From JAFGHJ01 sp964525555 (GTDB lineage Bacteria; Hydrothermota; UBA3072), in NCBI GenBank assembly GCA_964525555.1, contig CAZGHN010000005.1, forward strand, positions 104,745 through 168,744: a stretch of 64,000 nucleotides of DNA, written 5' to 3'. Under the pieces are notes generated by a model that ran no database searches, was not told the DNA's origin, and worked only from the letters and a program-made list of their open reading frames with translations. Positions 50,505 to 58,095 of this stretch are shown one piece after another; position 1 is the first letter of the stretch; each line of letters opens with the position of its first letter. The translations under genes were made by a program, and so were the position numbers.

Positions 50505-51665
50505 TTAATTAAAATGATTAAAATATAAAACATCTTTTAGAAGTTCGGAATACTCTCTGCCTAATTCCTTCCAGGAGTAGACAGAATAGTTTTTACGAGA
50601 TTTAAATAAATGGGGCTTTTGGATGATTTTAATAATCGAAGAGGCAAAAGATTCAGGCTCCGGATCGCAAGTTATACCAGAAGAACCAATTAGTTCCTTT
50701 ATTTCCTTGTTTTTCGTTATTGCAAGGATAGGTATTCCGCTTGGAAGATATTGATAAAGCTTTCCAGGGATCAGCCAGTTGTCTTCTTCTCCGCTTCCTC
50801 CTATTAATATTAATAAATCCGATTTAGTTAATTCGTTTATCGCTTTTATGTGCGGTAAATAACCCGTAGTGATAAAATTCTTCAAACCTATATTTCTTGC
50901 TTTTTCTTTTAAATCATTTGTTATTGATGGGCCTATGTATTTAAAAGCAATTTTTTCCCGTAGTGCGGGTTTTAAGGAAAAAAGTTTTTTTAATCCCTCG
51001 AATATTATGTTAGGTTTAAAGGTGTCGTTGAACGAGCCCATATAGGTAAGTGTAAGTTTATCAGTTCTTTTTCTTTTGTAAGTTTTTAGAAATAGTTCCA
51101 TGTCGAAGCCATTTCTTATTAAATGAATTTTATTTTTGCTCCCGGGATACTGTTTCTTTAAATGATCTCCTATTTTTTTTGTAACGGTGACTACAGCAGA
51201 GGCCCTATCGATACATAGTTTCTCAATTTTCTTTGCGAGGGCTTCTTCGGCTTTAAAGTGGTATTTGCCTAGATAACTTCCTGTCCACTGATCCCTGTAG
51301 TCTATTACAAATGCGGTATCTTTAATTGATAATAGTGGTAGCAATAGGGAGAAGGGAGGGCAGGTTACTACTATTATATCGGCACTTTTGATTTTTCTCC
51401 ATAAAAAAGGTAACCAGGAAATTTTATTATCGGGAAAAGACAAATAGTCCCGTTTTCCGGTCCTGGGGTTTGCTATCTTTCCGGGTATTATATGCAATGG
51501 ATCGGGACAAAAAGACCTTATAATATTTAAATCGTCCAATTTGAATGAAAGATGATCCTTGGGATAAGAAAAAGGAGAATAGGTAGTATAAATATCAACA
51601 TCCCATCCCAGCTTTTTTAAAACTTTTGGGATATTATATACTCTCTGTACTCCACCCATTCCCAT
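50505..51665 (-). CDS. GT4-type glycosyltransferase with an irregular N-terminus
   Basis: Glycosyltransferase of at least 386 residues, with a GT-B fold. MGMGGVQRVYNIPKVLKKLG is the family donor-loop region, YLGKYHFKAEE and NGFDMELF lie in the middle, and KLTLTYMGSFNDTFKPN, ITTGYLPHIKAINELTKSDLL and IPGKLYQYLPSGIPILA form the nucleotide-sugar domain. The first canonical ATG (51665) leaves out the usual first strand. The same frame upstream encodes that strand (VKRKVCWITYYFPP) but has no ATG, GTG or TTG before a stop at 51731-51729. A GTA codon at 51707 lies seven bases from GAGG at 51718-51715. The real start may be an unusual codon or a sequence error. It is the last gene after slipin and nfeD. 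Confidence 0.82.
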   Translation of the reverse strand: MGMGGVQRVYNIPKVLKKLGWDVDIYTTYSPFSYPKDHLSFKLDDLNIIRSFCPDPLHIIPGKIANPRTGKRDYLSFPDNKISWLPFLWRKIKSADIIVVTCPPFSLLLPLLSIKDTAFVIDYRDQWTGSYLGKYHFKAEEALAKKIEKLCIDRASAVVTVTKKIGDHLKKQYPGSKNKIHLIRNGFDMELFLKTYKRKRTDKLTLTYMGSFNDTFKPNIIFEGLKKLFSLKPALREKIAFKYIGPSITNDLKEKARNIGLKNFITTGYLPHIKAINELTKSDLLILIGGSGEEDNWLIPGKLYQYLPSGIPILAITKNKEIKELIGSSGITCDPEPESFASSIIKIIQKPHLFKSRKNYSVYSWKELGREYSELLKDVLYFNHFN

Positions 51666-51728
51666 AGGTGGAAAGTAATATGTGATCCAGCAAACTTTTC
51701 GTTTTACTGCTATACCTCGAGCTTCCCT

Positions 51729-52532
51729 TTATTTTTTATCTTTTTCTATAAAATCCTCTGAAGTAATGCCAGTTTTTCCGCCTTTACCCTTCATTAAATT
51801 GATGAAAGGTTTAAAAAGGTCTATAGGTATGGGGAATATCGTAGTTGAGTTGTTCTCTGCTGCGATTTCGTTTAAAGTCTGGAGATATCGTAGCTGGATA
51901 GTAATCGGGGATTGTTCCATAAGTTTCGCAGCCGCTACAAGTTTCTCTGCTGCCTGATATTCTCCCATAGCGTTGATTATTTTTGCTCTTCTGTCTCTTT
52001 CGGATTCGGCCTGGCGTGCCATTGCTCTTTGCATATCCTGCGGTAAATCGACGTGTTTGATTTCCACTGTAGTTACTTTTATCCCCCAGGGGTCTGTTTC
52101 TTTATCGATAACGGTTTGAAGTTCTTTATTGAGTTTTTCTCTCTCGGATAATAGTTCATCAAGTTCCGCGCCGCCGACCACACTCCTTAGTGTTGTTTGT
52201 GAAATCTGAGAAGTTGCGAATTTATAATTTTCAACTTCTATTATTGCTTTTTCAGGTTGCATAACTCTAAAATAAACCACGGCATTTACTTTAACGGATA
52301 CGTTGTCTCTCGTTATTACGTCTTGAGTAGGAACGTCGTGAGTAATGACACGTAGGCTCACCCGCGCGATTTTTTCGATAAACGGAATAATGAGAACAAA
52401 ACCAGGTCCCCTAACTCCGACAAATCTTCCGAGACGAAAAACAACAGCTCTTTCATATTCCTGGAGTATATTTATAGCGTTAGCTGCTAGTATTAAAACA
52501 ACAACTACAATTCCTATAGTAAAACCAGTCAA
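51729..52532 (-). CDS. Slipin, stomatin-like SPFH/Band 7 protein
   Basis: Membrane-anchored Band 7 protein of 267 residues. One N-terminal helix (about 3-20) is followed by YERAVVFRLGRFVGVRGPGF, the stomatin signature. Then come VSVKVNAVVYFRV, LRSVVGGAELDELLSER and VEIKHVDLPQDMQRAMARQAE, with a helical C-terminus. Slipins form cage-like oligomers and are partners of NfeD membrane proteases. TTG 52532 follows AGGAGG at six bases, and the stop of nfeD lies one base upstream, so the pair is coupled. It probably acts in membrane quality control. Confidence 0.93.
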   Translation of the reverse strand: MTGFTIGIVVVVLILAANAINILQEYERAVVFRLGRFVGVRGPGFVLIIPFIEKIARVSLRVITHDVPTQDVITRDNVSVKVNAVVYFRVMQPEKAIIEVENYKFATSQISQTTLRSVVGGAELDELLSEREKLNKELQTVIDKETDPWGIKVTTVEIKHVDLPQDMQRAMARQAESERDRRAKIINAMGEYQAAEKLVAAAKLMEQSPITIQLRYLQTLNEIAAENNSTTIFPIPIDLFKPFINLMKGKGGKTGITSEDFIEKDKK

Positions 52533-52533
52533 T

Positions 52534-53814
52534 TTATACCTCCTTTTTTTTGACTTTTATTTTTAATCCGTCAACTTCCAAAACTTCTACCTCGTTATCC
52601 GGTTTTATTTTTTCATCGGATACGGCGTTCCAGTATTCTCCTCTTACGAAAACTTTTCCGCCTCTTGAGTTAATGTCGCTGTCCGCTTTACCTATCATTC
52701 CTATTAGACCTTCTTTGCCTGTTGTAGGTTTCCTTTTCATTGCTTTTATTGTGGCGCCTATAGCAAATATAAAGAAAGCGGCAGTTGTTCCTACAACAGC
52801 AAAAATTAATGGTTTTGAAATTTGCAGGAATGTTGCATCCGAATTTATCAACATAATTGAACCTATAAACATCGATACAATACCTCCTATTGTTAAAGGG
52901 CCAAAAGTGGGTGTCAGGACTTCCAGAACGAACATAATTATACCTAAAATGATTAACGCAACACCTGCATAATTTATCGGAAGTACCGAAAAAGAATAAA
53001 AGGCAAGGATAATACATAGGGCGCCTAAAACTCCGGGAATTATTGCTCCCGGGCTTCTTATTTCGAATATCAGACCATATATACCGACTAAAAATAAAAT
53101 ATAAGCTACGTTCGGATTGAAAATTAATCTTAAAAATTCTTCTCGGGAACTCATAGGAATGTTTTCTTTTTCTGCGTTTTTTGTATCCAATTTTTTTACA
53201 GCTCCCGGAAGTTCTACTTTCATACCGTGAATTCCTTCCAATAATTCATCTATGGACGAAGCGATAAGATCAATAATTCCTAATTCTAAAGCTTCTTCGG
53301 CTGTTGCGGAAACAGATTCTCTGACTACTTTTTCCGCCCAGTTCTGATTCCTACTTCTTTTTTTTGCTATCCCGCGCAGGTAAGCGACTGCATCCTCAGT
53401 TACCTTTTTCATCATTATCTCTTCGTTTGGATCTTTTTCTTTATTATCCTCTGATGTTCCCGGCATTTTTGGGGAAATACTTACAGGATGTGCAGCACCT
53501 ATATTTGTTCCGGGTGTCATTACTGCTATGTGGGCAGCGTAAGTTATAAAAACTCCGGCTGAGGCATCGCTTGCTCCTGAGGGATGTACATAAACAATTA
53601 TTGGAACGTTAGAATTTAACTCATCTTTAACAATATCTCGCATGGCATCCATGAGTCCACCGGGTGTATCAAGTAAGAAAACTATCGCTTCCGTATCTTT
53701 TTCTTCGGCTTCTTTTATGACTCTGTGAACATAATCTGCTGTAATGGGGCTTATCATCCCTTCGATTTCACCTAAAATAACGGTATTTGCGAAAAGCCAT
53801 AAAATTAAATACAT
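52534..53814 (-). CDS. nfeD: NfeD-family membrane-bound ClpP-class serine protease
   Basis: Long-form NfeD of 426 residues. A signal-anchor is followed by the ClpP-like protease domain (about 12-215) with LDTPGGLMDAMRDIV, nucleophile Ser85 in SDASAG (matching Ser97 of the Pyrococcus enzyme) and PGTNIGAAHPV. Four membrane helices span about 245-350, and a C-terminal OB-fold domain (about 365-426: GLIGMIGKADSDI, VFVRGEYWNAVS) ends the protein. These proteases cleave stomatin partners. The slipin gene follows after one base. There is no Shine-Dalgarno sequence; a TTGACT-N17-TATTAT promoter ends six bases before ATG 53814, which implies a leaderless mRNA. Confidence 0.93.
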   Translation of the reverse strand: MYLILWLFANTVILGEIEGMISPITADYVHRVIKEAEEKDTEAIVFLLDTPGGLMDAMRDIVKDELNSNVPIIVYVHPSGASDASAGVFITYAAHIAVMTPGTNIGAAHPVSISPKMPGTSEDNKEKDPNEEIMMKKVTEDAVAYLRGIAKKRSRNQNWAEKVVRESVSATAEEALELGIIDLIASSIDELLEGIHGMKVELPGAVKKLDTKNAEKENIPMSSREEFLRLIFNPNVAYILFLVGIYGLIFEIRSPGAIIPGVLGALCIILAFYSFSVLPINYAGVALIILGIIMFVLEVLTPTFGPLTIGGIVSMFIGSIMLINSDATFLQISKPLIFAVVGTTAAFFIFAIGATIKAMKRKPTTGKEGLIGMIGKADSDINSRGGKVFVRGEYWNAVSDEKIKPDNEVEVLEVDGLKIKVKKKEV

Positions 53815-53820
53815 GTGCTT

Positions 53821-53849
53821 ATAATACTAAAAACAAAGAGTGAAGTCAA
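53821..53849 (-). promoter_or_regulatory. Promoter of the nfeD-slipin-glycosyltransferase operon
   Basis: TTGACT (53849-53844), 17-base spacer, TATTAT (53826-53821). The expected transcription start falls on the A of ATG 53814 or within a base of it. Confidence 0.65.
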
Positions 53850-53854
53850 CCCTG

Positions 53855-54120
53855 TAGTTATTAGTCCAAAGTCCAATGTCCTGAGTCCTGAGTTAAAGAA
53901 ACAACAAACAAAAATCCTTTTTGATCTGTGTTAATACGCGTAGAATTACATAGGGTAAGGTGCTGGAATTCTAAATTCTTACTTCTTGCTTCTGACTTCT
54001 TTGTTGAAATTTTGCTTTTTAATTTTTGATATTTGATTTTCGATTGATAGGATTCCATGTGTTAAGTGAATCTTTTTTACCGGAACCTGGTAGCCGGTGT
54101 CTGGTATTCAAGTATCGCCC
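53855..54120. repeat. Degenerate intergenic repeat island
   Basis: GTCCAAAGTCCAATGTCCTG with AGTCCTGAGT, CTTACTTCTTGCTTCTGAC, TTTTGCTTTTTAATTTTTG, and GAACCTGGTAGCCGGTGTCTGG words between divergent promoters. No gene is seen. Confidence 0.5.
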
Positions 54121-54148
54121 TTGACATCTAATGATAAACTCCTATTAT
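54121..54148 (+). promoter_or_regulatory. Promoter of the URO-D family gene
   Basis: TTGACA (54121-54126), 16-base spacer, TATTAT (54143-54148). Seven bases separate the -10 box from ATG 54156, so transcription should begin at the start codon. Confidence 0.7.
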
Positions 54149-54155
54149 AAATCCC

Positions 54156-55193
54156 ATGACAGACAAACAATGGGATATATTAATTAATGTTATAAATGGA
54201 GAAAAAGTAGATCCGCTTCCAGTGGGTTTTATTATAGATAGTCCTTGGCTCCCGAACTGGTATGGTACATCTATACTCGATTACTATTCTAATGACAATG
54301 TCTGGTTTGATGCAAATATGAAAGCTATAAAAGATTTACCGCAAGTGATGTTTTTGCCGGGTTTCTGGTCTGAATATGGAATGTGCACAGAGCCATCTGC
54401 TTTTGGGGCAAAATGTTCTTTTCCTGTAAATGCATTTCCTAACGCAGAGAAAACAATCAGTTCTACAGAACAAATAGGGGTCTTAGAGGTTCCGAATCCC
54501 GAGAAGGACGGATTACTTCCTTTTATTTTGAACCGACTTAGGCTTGCTCAAGGAAGAATTGAAGATGCTGGTCATAAAATAAAGTTTTCGGTTTCACGGG
54601 GGCCTTTGAACATTGCGGGGTTCTTAATGGGGATGACCGAGTTCCTTATGTCTATAAAAACAGACCCGGAAAAAGCTCACTCTTTATTAAAGAAAATTTC
54701 CGGATTCTTAAAAAAATGGCATCAAATTCAAAAAGAGGCTTTTCCTTCAATAGAAGGGATCTTTATTTTAGATGATATAATTGGTTTCATTGGTGAAGAA
54801 GATTTCAAAACATTCGGATTGCCATATTTTAAAGAGCTATATGAAGTTGATATGAAAGTAAAATTCCTCCATAATGATGCTTCCTGTAAGGCATCAGTTA
54901 AATATTTGCCCGAGATGGGTGTTAATCTTTTCAATATGGGTTTTGACACAGATTTGAATAAATTAAAAGCAGAGACTAATAACAAGGTCGTTATGCTTGG
55001 TAATATCCCTCCCCGGGATGTTCTCGCGAAGGGTAGCGTGGATGATGTCAAAGATTCTGTAAGTAAGTTAATCGATTCTCTCGAAGATAAATCAAGGATA
55101 ATTCTTTCATGCGGTGGCGGAATGCCTCCTAATGTACCATCAGAGAATATTAATGCATTTTTAAAAGCGGTTAAATCTTATAAATCTAAGTGA
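54156..55193 (+). CDS. URO-D family protein, MtaA/MtbA-like methylcobalamin methyltransferase candidate
   Basis: Protein of 345 residues with the uroporphyrinogen decarboxylase (URO-D) barrel. Landmarks are PVGFIIDSPWLP, a PLNIAGFLMG segment, EGIFILDDIIGFIGEEDF, LHNDASC near residue 239, NLFNMGFDTDLNKLK and ILSCGGGMPPNVPSENI near 318. In MtaA and MtbA a His-x-Cys and a later Cys bind zinc. Here the first is His-Asn-Asp-Ala-Ser-Cys, so the first ligand pair is not canonical, while the late Cys is present. With MtaC and MtaB just downstream, transfer of a methyl group from the corrinoid protein is likely; the acceptor is unknown. There is no Shine-Dalgarno sequence. Confidence 0.75.
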   Translation: MTDKQWDILINVINGEKVDPLPVGFIIDSPWLPNWYGTSILDYYSNDNVWFDANMKAIKDLPQVMFLPGFWSEYGMCTEPSAFGAKCSFPVNAFPNAEKTISSTEQIGVLEVPNPEKDGLLPFILNRLRLAQGRIEDAGHKIKFSVSRGPLNIAGFLMGMTEFLMSIKTDPEKAHSLLKKISGFLKKWHQIQKEAFPSIEGIFILDDIIGFIGEEDFKTFGLPYFKELYEVDMKVKFLHNDASCKASVKYLPEMGVNLFNMGFDTDLNKLKAETNNKVVMLGNIPPRDVLAKGSVDDVKDSVSKLIDSLEDKSRIILSCGGGMPPNVPSENINAFLKAVKSYKSK

Positions 55194-55340
55194 AATAGTC
55201 AAATTGAAAAATAGTTAAATGGTGAAAACAAAAAACTACAGTTCCTACATGTACTACATGTTAGTATTTTTGGGGTCGGTTTTAAACAACAAAAGATTTT
55301 TCCTCTGTGGTCTTTGTGGCTTTGTGTGAGATTGTTTTTA
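55194..55340. repeat. Degenerate intergenic repeat island
   Basis: AGTCAAATTGAAAAATAGTTAAATGG, GTTCCTACATGTACTACATG and CTCTGTGGTCTTTGTGGC words. The rest of the gap up to the corrinoid gene holds its promoter; I see no B12-riboswitch box. Confidence 0.5.
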
Positions 55341-55370
55341 GGGTAAATTGGTTGGGTTTTACAACAGTCA

Positions 55371-55398
55371 TTGACAAAATAAAAAAAAACGATAGTTT
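55371..55398 (+). promoter_or_regulatory. Promoter of the mtaC-mtaB pair
   Basis: TTGACA (55371-55376), 16-base spacer, TAGTTT (55393-55398). The leader is about 65 bases and ends in AAGGAGG. Confidence 0.55.
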
Positions 55399-55471
55399 TA
55401 GTCCGAAAAGATTCTTGAAAATCTTTAAGATTGTATATATTATCTTTAAAATAAATACTTAAGGAGGAATT

Positions 55472-56107
55472 GTGTCTGTTCTTGAAGAACTAAAAGAAAA
55501 CGTAATTGCCGGTAATGAAAATAAGGTATTACAGTATACTAAACAGGCTCTGGATGAGAGTGTTGGTGTTGAAGAAATACTCAACGATGGATTTATTCCG
55601 GCTATGGAGGTTGTTGGTAATAAATTTCAGGCTAATGAAATATATGTTCCCGAAATGTTGATTTCTGCGAAAGCAATGAAAGCCGGTATGAAGATACTCG
55701 AACCTTTGTTAACTGAAGCGGGTGTTGAGCCTATAGGAAGAATCGTTATAGGAACTGTGAAGGGAGATTTGCATGATATTGGAAAAAATCTGGTAGCTAT
55801 GATGTTGGAAGGTGCCGGATTTGAAGTGATTGATGTTGGGGTGGATGTTTCTCCTCAAAAATTTATAGATTCGGTAAAGGAAAAAAAGGCAAATATTCTT
55901 GGCCTTTCGGCTCTTTTAACTACTACAATGGTTGAGATAAAAAATGTAATAGATGTATTTAAAGCAGAAGGCTTACGCGATGACATTAAGATAATCGTAG
56001 GTGGTGCTCCTGTAAACGCAGATTATGCAAAGGAAATTGGTGCGGATGGATATTCTCCTGATGCCGCATCTGCTGCAGACCTGGCGAGGGAATTAACAGG
56101 TAAGTAG
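55472..56107 (+). CDS. mtaC: Corrinoid protein of a methyltransferase system (MtaC type)
   Basis: A 211-residue B12-binding protein. An N-terminal helical cap (about 1-85: LDESVGVEEILNDGFIPAM, YVPEMLISAKAMKAG) precedes a Rossmann-like domain with GDLHDIGKN. In that motif His101 is the lower axial ligand of cobalt. LGLSALLTTTM and IVGGAPVNADYAKEIGADGY complete the family pattern. It carries the methyl group between MtaB and the second methyltransferase. The start is GTG 55472 after AAGGAGG. The mtaB gene begins five bases after its stop. Confidence 0.92.
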   Translation: MSVLEELKENVIAGNENKVLQYTKQALDESVGVEEILNDGFIPAMEVVGNKFQANEIYVPEMLISAKAMKAGMKILEPLLTEAGVEPIGRIVIGTVKGDLHDIGKNLVAMMLEGAGFEVIDVGVDVSPQKFIDSVKEKKANILGLSALLTTTMVEIKNVIDVFKAEGLRDDIKIIVGGAPVNADYAKEIGADGYSPDAASAADLARELTGK

Positions 56108-56112
56108 AAATA

Positions 56113-57480
56113 ATGAAAAAATATAATTCTTTAGTATATAAGACTGCAGAAGAAATGGAATTTGGTAAGGCGGCTTATCCTATAACCTGCGGTTTTGATC
56201 TTACAATAGGCAATGGAAGTGTACTTCCTGAGATTAATTATACATTGCCTCCTATGGCAGTATCTATGGACAATATGGATGAAGTTCTCAAACAATACGA
56301 AACTATGGTTAATGGGATACTGAACAGAGCTGTTATCCTTGATGTCCCGGGAATACTACTTGAATTCGAGCATCTGCCGCCGATGACAGATGTCCTGGAA
56401 ATAGGTGTTAAGATAACAAGGCTGACCAAGGAAATCATGAAGAAGTACCATGGAAAAAACGGTCTTAAATCGGGTTTAAGGGTTACTATTTGTGATACCA
56501 GAGATGAAAAACGCCCCCCCGAGATGAGGACCGGCGAAGCTATTAAAAGGATTTTCAATTCTTTTCGTGAAAATGCTCTCGCAGGAGCCGATTTGCTATC
56601 TGTTGAATCTATAGGAGGTAAGGAAGTCAACGATAGGGCTCTTATGGAAGGTAATATTCCTGGTCTTCTTTTTTCTCTGGGTATTCTTGCACCGAGGGAC
56701 ATGCATTTTTTATGGAAAGAGATCACCCGTATTGCAGAAGAGACCAATGTGGTCTCAGCCGGCGATACGGCATGTGGACTTGCGAATACAGCTATGATGC
56801 TTGCGGATAGGAATTATATTCCGGAAGTGCTCGCTGCCGTTGTTAGAGCAATGTCTTCGGTGAGGTCTCTCGTTGCCTTCGAAGAAGGTGCGATTGGTCC
56901 CTCTAAAGATTGCGCCTATGAAGGACCTGTTATGAAGGCTATTACAGGATATACTATTTCAATGGAAGGGAAATCCGCGGCCTGTGCGCATATGAGTCAT
57001 TTAGGTAATATTGCCTCCGCGGTGACCGACCTTTGGAGTAACGAGTCGATTCAAAATGTTAAACTCTTAGCCGATTATGCTCCTACGGTTTTCACTGAGG
57101 TACTGGCTTACGACTGTCGTCTCATGAACCAGGCTATATCCGACGGAACTCAAAACTTATTGAAGGATCTTTTCGTTAAAAGTGATGAGTTTAAAAATGT
57201 GCAGGCTTTTGTTATTTCTCCGGAGGCTTCTGTGGAAATTGCAAAATCAATAATAGGGCATGAAGATGATTTCCTTCGTACTCGAGCCGCCGGATTGAAA
57301 TCGATTGATTTGATTCGTGGGGCGTTGAAAAAAGGAAAATTAAACCTTAATGATAGGGAAATGAATTGGCTTGATAGAATTGAATCTGACATAGAAAAAT
57401 TCGATACCGAGGAAGCAGTAATTAATGAAGTTTCTTCTTTATACGGTGAGCTGACGTCGCTTAAAGAATACGGTCTTTAA
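56113..57480 (+). CDS. mtaB: Methanol:corrinoid methyltransferase MtaB
   Basis: A 455-residue homologue of methanogen MtaB over its full length. YKTAEEMEFGKAAYPITCG matches the N-terminus. The three zinc ligands of the Methanosarcina enzyme (Glu164, Cys220, Cys269) are present as Glu165 (LLSVESIGGKE), Cys221 (SAGDTACGLANTAM) and Cys267 (GPSKDCAYEGP). MEGKSAACAHMSHLGN and AYDCRLMNQA are also shared. It transfers the methyl of methanol, or possibly of another methoxyl compound, to Co(I) of MtaC. Start ATG 56113 lies five bases after mtaC. In this polysaccharide-oriented genome, methanol from pectin or O-methyl sugars is a plausible substrate. Confidence 0.92.
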   Translation: MKKYNSLVYKTAEEMEFGKAAYPITCGFDLTIGNGSVLPEINYTLPPMAVSMDNMDEVLKQYETMVNGILNRAVILDVPGILLEFEHLPPMTDVLEIGVKITRLTKEIMKKYHGKNGLKSGLRVTICDTRDEKRPPEMRTGEAIKRIFNSFRENALAGADLLSVESIGGKEVNDRALMEGNIPGLLFSLGILAPRDMHFLWKEITRIAEETNVVSAGDTACGLANTAMMLADRNYIPEVLAAVVRAMSSVRSLVAFEEGAIGPSKDCAYEGPVMKAITGYTISMEGKSAACAHMSHLGNIASAVTDLWSNESIQNVKLLADYAPTVFTEVLAYDCRLMNQAISDGTQNLLKDLFVKSDEFKNVQAFVISPEASVEIAKSIIGHEDDFLRTRAAGLKSIDLIRGALKKGKLNLNDREMNWLDRIESDIEKFDTEEAVINEVSSLYGELTSLKEYGL

Positions 57481-57595
57481 TTTATAGCTTTTAGCCCTTC
57501 GCCTTTAGCTGTTGGAAAAAATAAAAATATAAATATAATTCTCTGTGTTCTTTGTGTGCTTTGTGGCTCAACTGGTTTTTTGGGGAAGGACTTCT
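57481..57595. repeat. Degenerate intergenic repeat island
   Basis: TTTAGCCCTTCGCCTTTAGC and TTCTCTGTGTTCTTTGTG / TGCTTTGTGGC words after mtaB. No terminator was recognised. Confidence 0.5.
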
Positions 57596-57618
57596 GAATT
57601 ATGATTAAATTTTTACCC

Positions 57619-57646
57619 TTGACATTTAACATAAAATTTGTATGAT
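57619..57646 (+). promoter_or_regulatory. Promoter of the TonB receptor operon
   Basis: TTGACA (57619-57624), 16-base spacer, TATGAT (57641-57646). The predicted start near 57653 leaves a leader of about 440 bases before the receptor ATG. Confidence 0.65.
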
Positions 57647-57652
57647 AAAACG

Positions 57653-58020
57653 TATCTGGGTATTTATATTAAGTAGCTTGGTAGGTAATTGGATTATTTG
57701 ATTAAAGCATTTTTGTCATCCAAATGCTGAGTGGGAAATGAGGGGATAAGCAATTGACGTTATTTTAAAATTATATATATGTTATATATTTAATATGTGG
57801 TATTATGGGATAGTCGGAAACTCTGTTGATATTTTAAAGTGTTGTTTGCTAGACTTGCTTAAAAAAAGGAGGGCACTATAAAAATTACGCTTAGTAATGT
57901 TTTATTATCGTCAATGTTCTTACTAATGTGCAATCGTGTTGGTTTAGTCAAGTTTTCGCTAGGAGGGTTTTTTACAATTTGAATCATCCATTAAAAGTCA
58001 AGGAGGTGTTTAAGACGAAA
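57653..58020 (+). other. Long 5' leader with three strong ribosome-binding sites
   Basis: Apart from short reading frames I see no gene. GGAGGG at about 57868-57873, AGGAGGG at 57961-57967 and AAGGAGGT at 58000-58007 are spaced through the leader. After the first box, a frame beginning with ATT at 57884 encodes 32 hydrophobic-rich residues up to TGA 57980-57982, but it lacks a standard start. The density of boxes suggests leader peptides or translational control. Confidence 0.4.
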
Positions 58021-58095
58021 ATGTTTTCGGGATTATTTGGTATTCAATCGGATGTATTAACTTATTTTTCAAACTATAAAGAAAGGAGGTTTTAA
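58021..58095 (+). CDS. Putative 24-residue leader peptide coupled to the TonB receptor gene
   Basis: A small frame starting ATG 58021, 13 bases after AAGGAGGT (58000-58007), encodes 24 residues (MFSGLFGIQSDVLTYFSNYK then ERRF). Its TAA shares its last A with the ATG of the receptor gene (TAATG at 58093-58097). The GGAGG of the receptor lies inside the small frame. This geometry allows translational coupling. It could also be chance, since the spacing from the box is long. Confidence 0.35.
   Translation: MFSGLFGIQSDVLTYFSNYKERRF

Noticed and set aside
55194..55471. Cobalamin riboswitch before the corrinoid gene
   Set aside because: No B12-box-like conserved segment and no suitable stems; the gap holds repeat words and an ordinary promoter.
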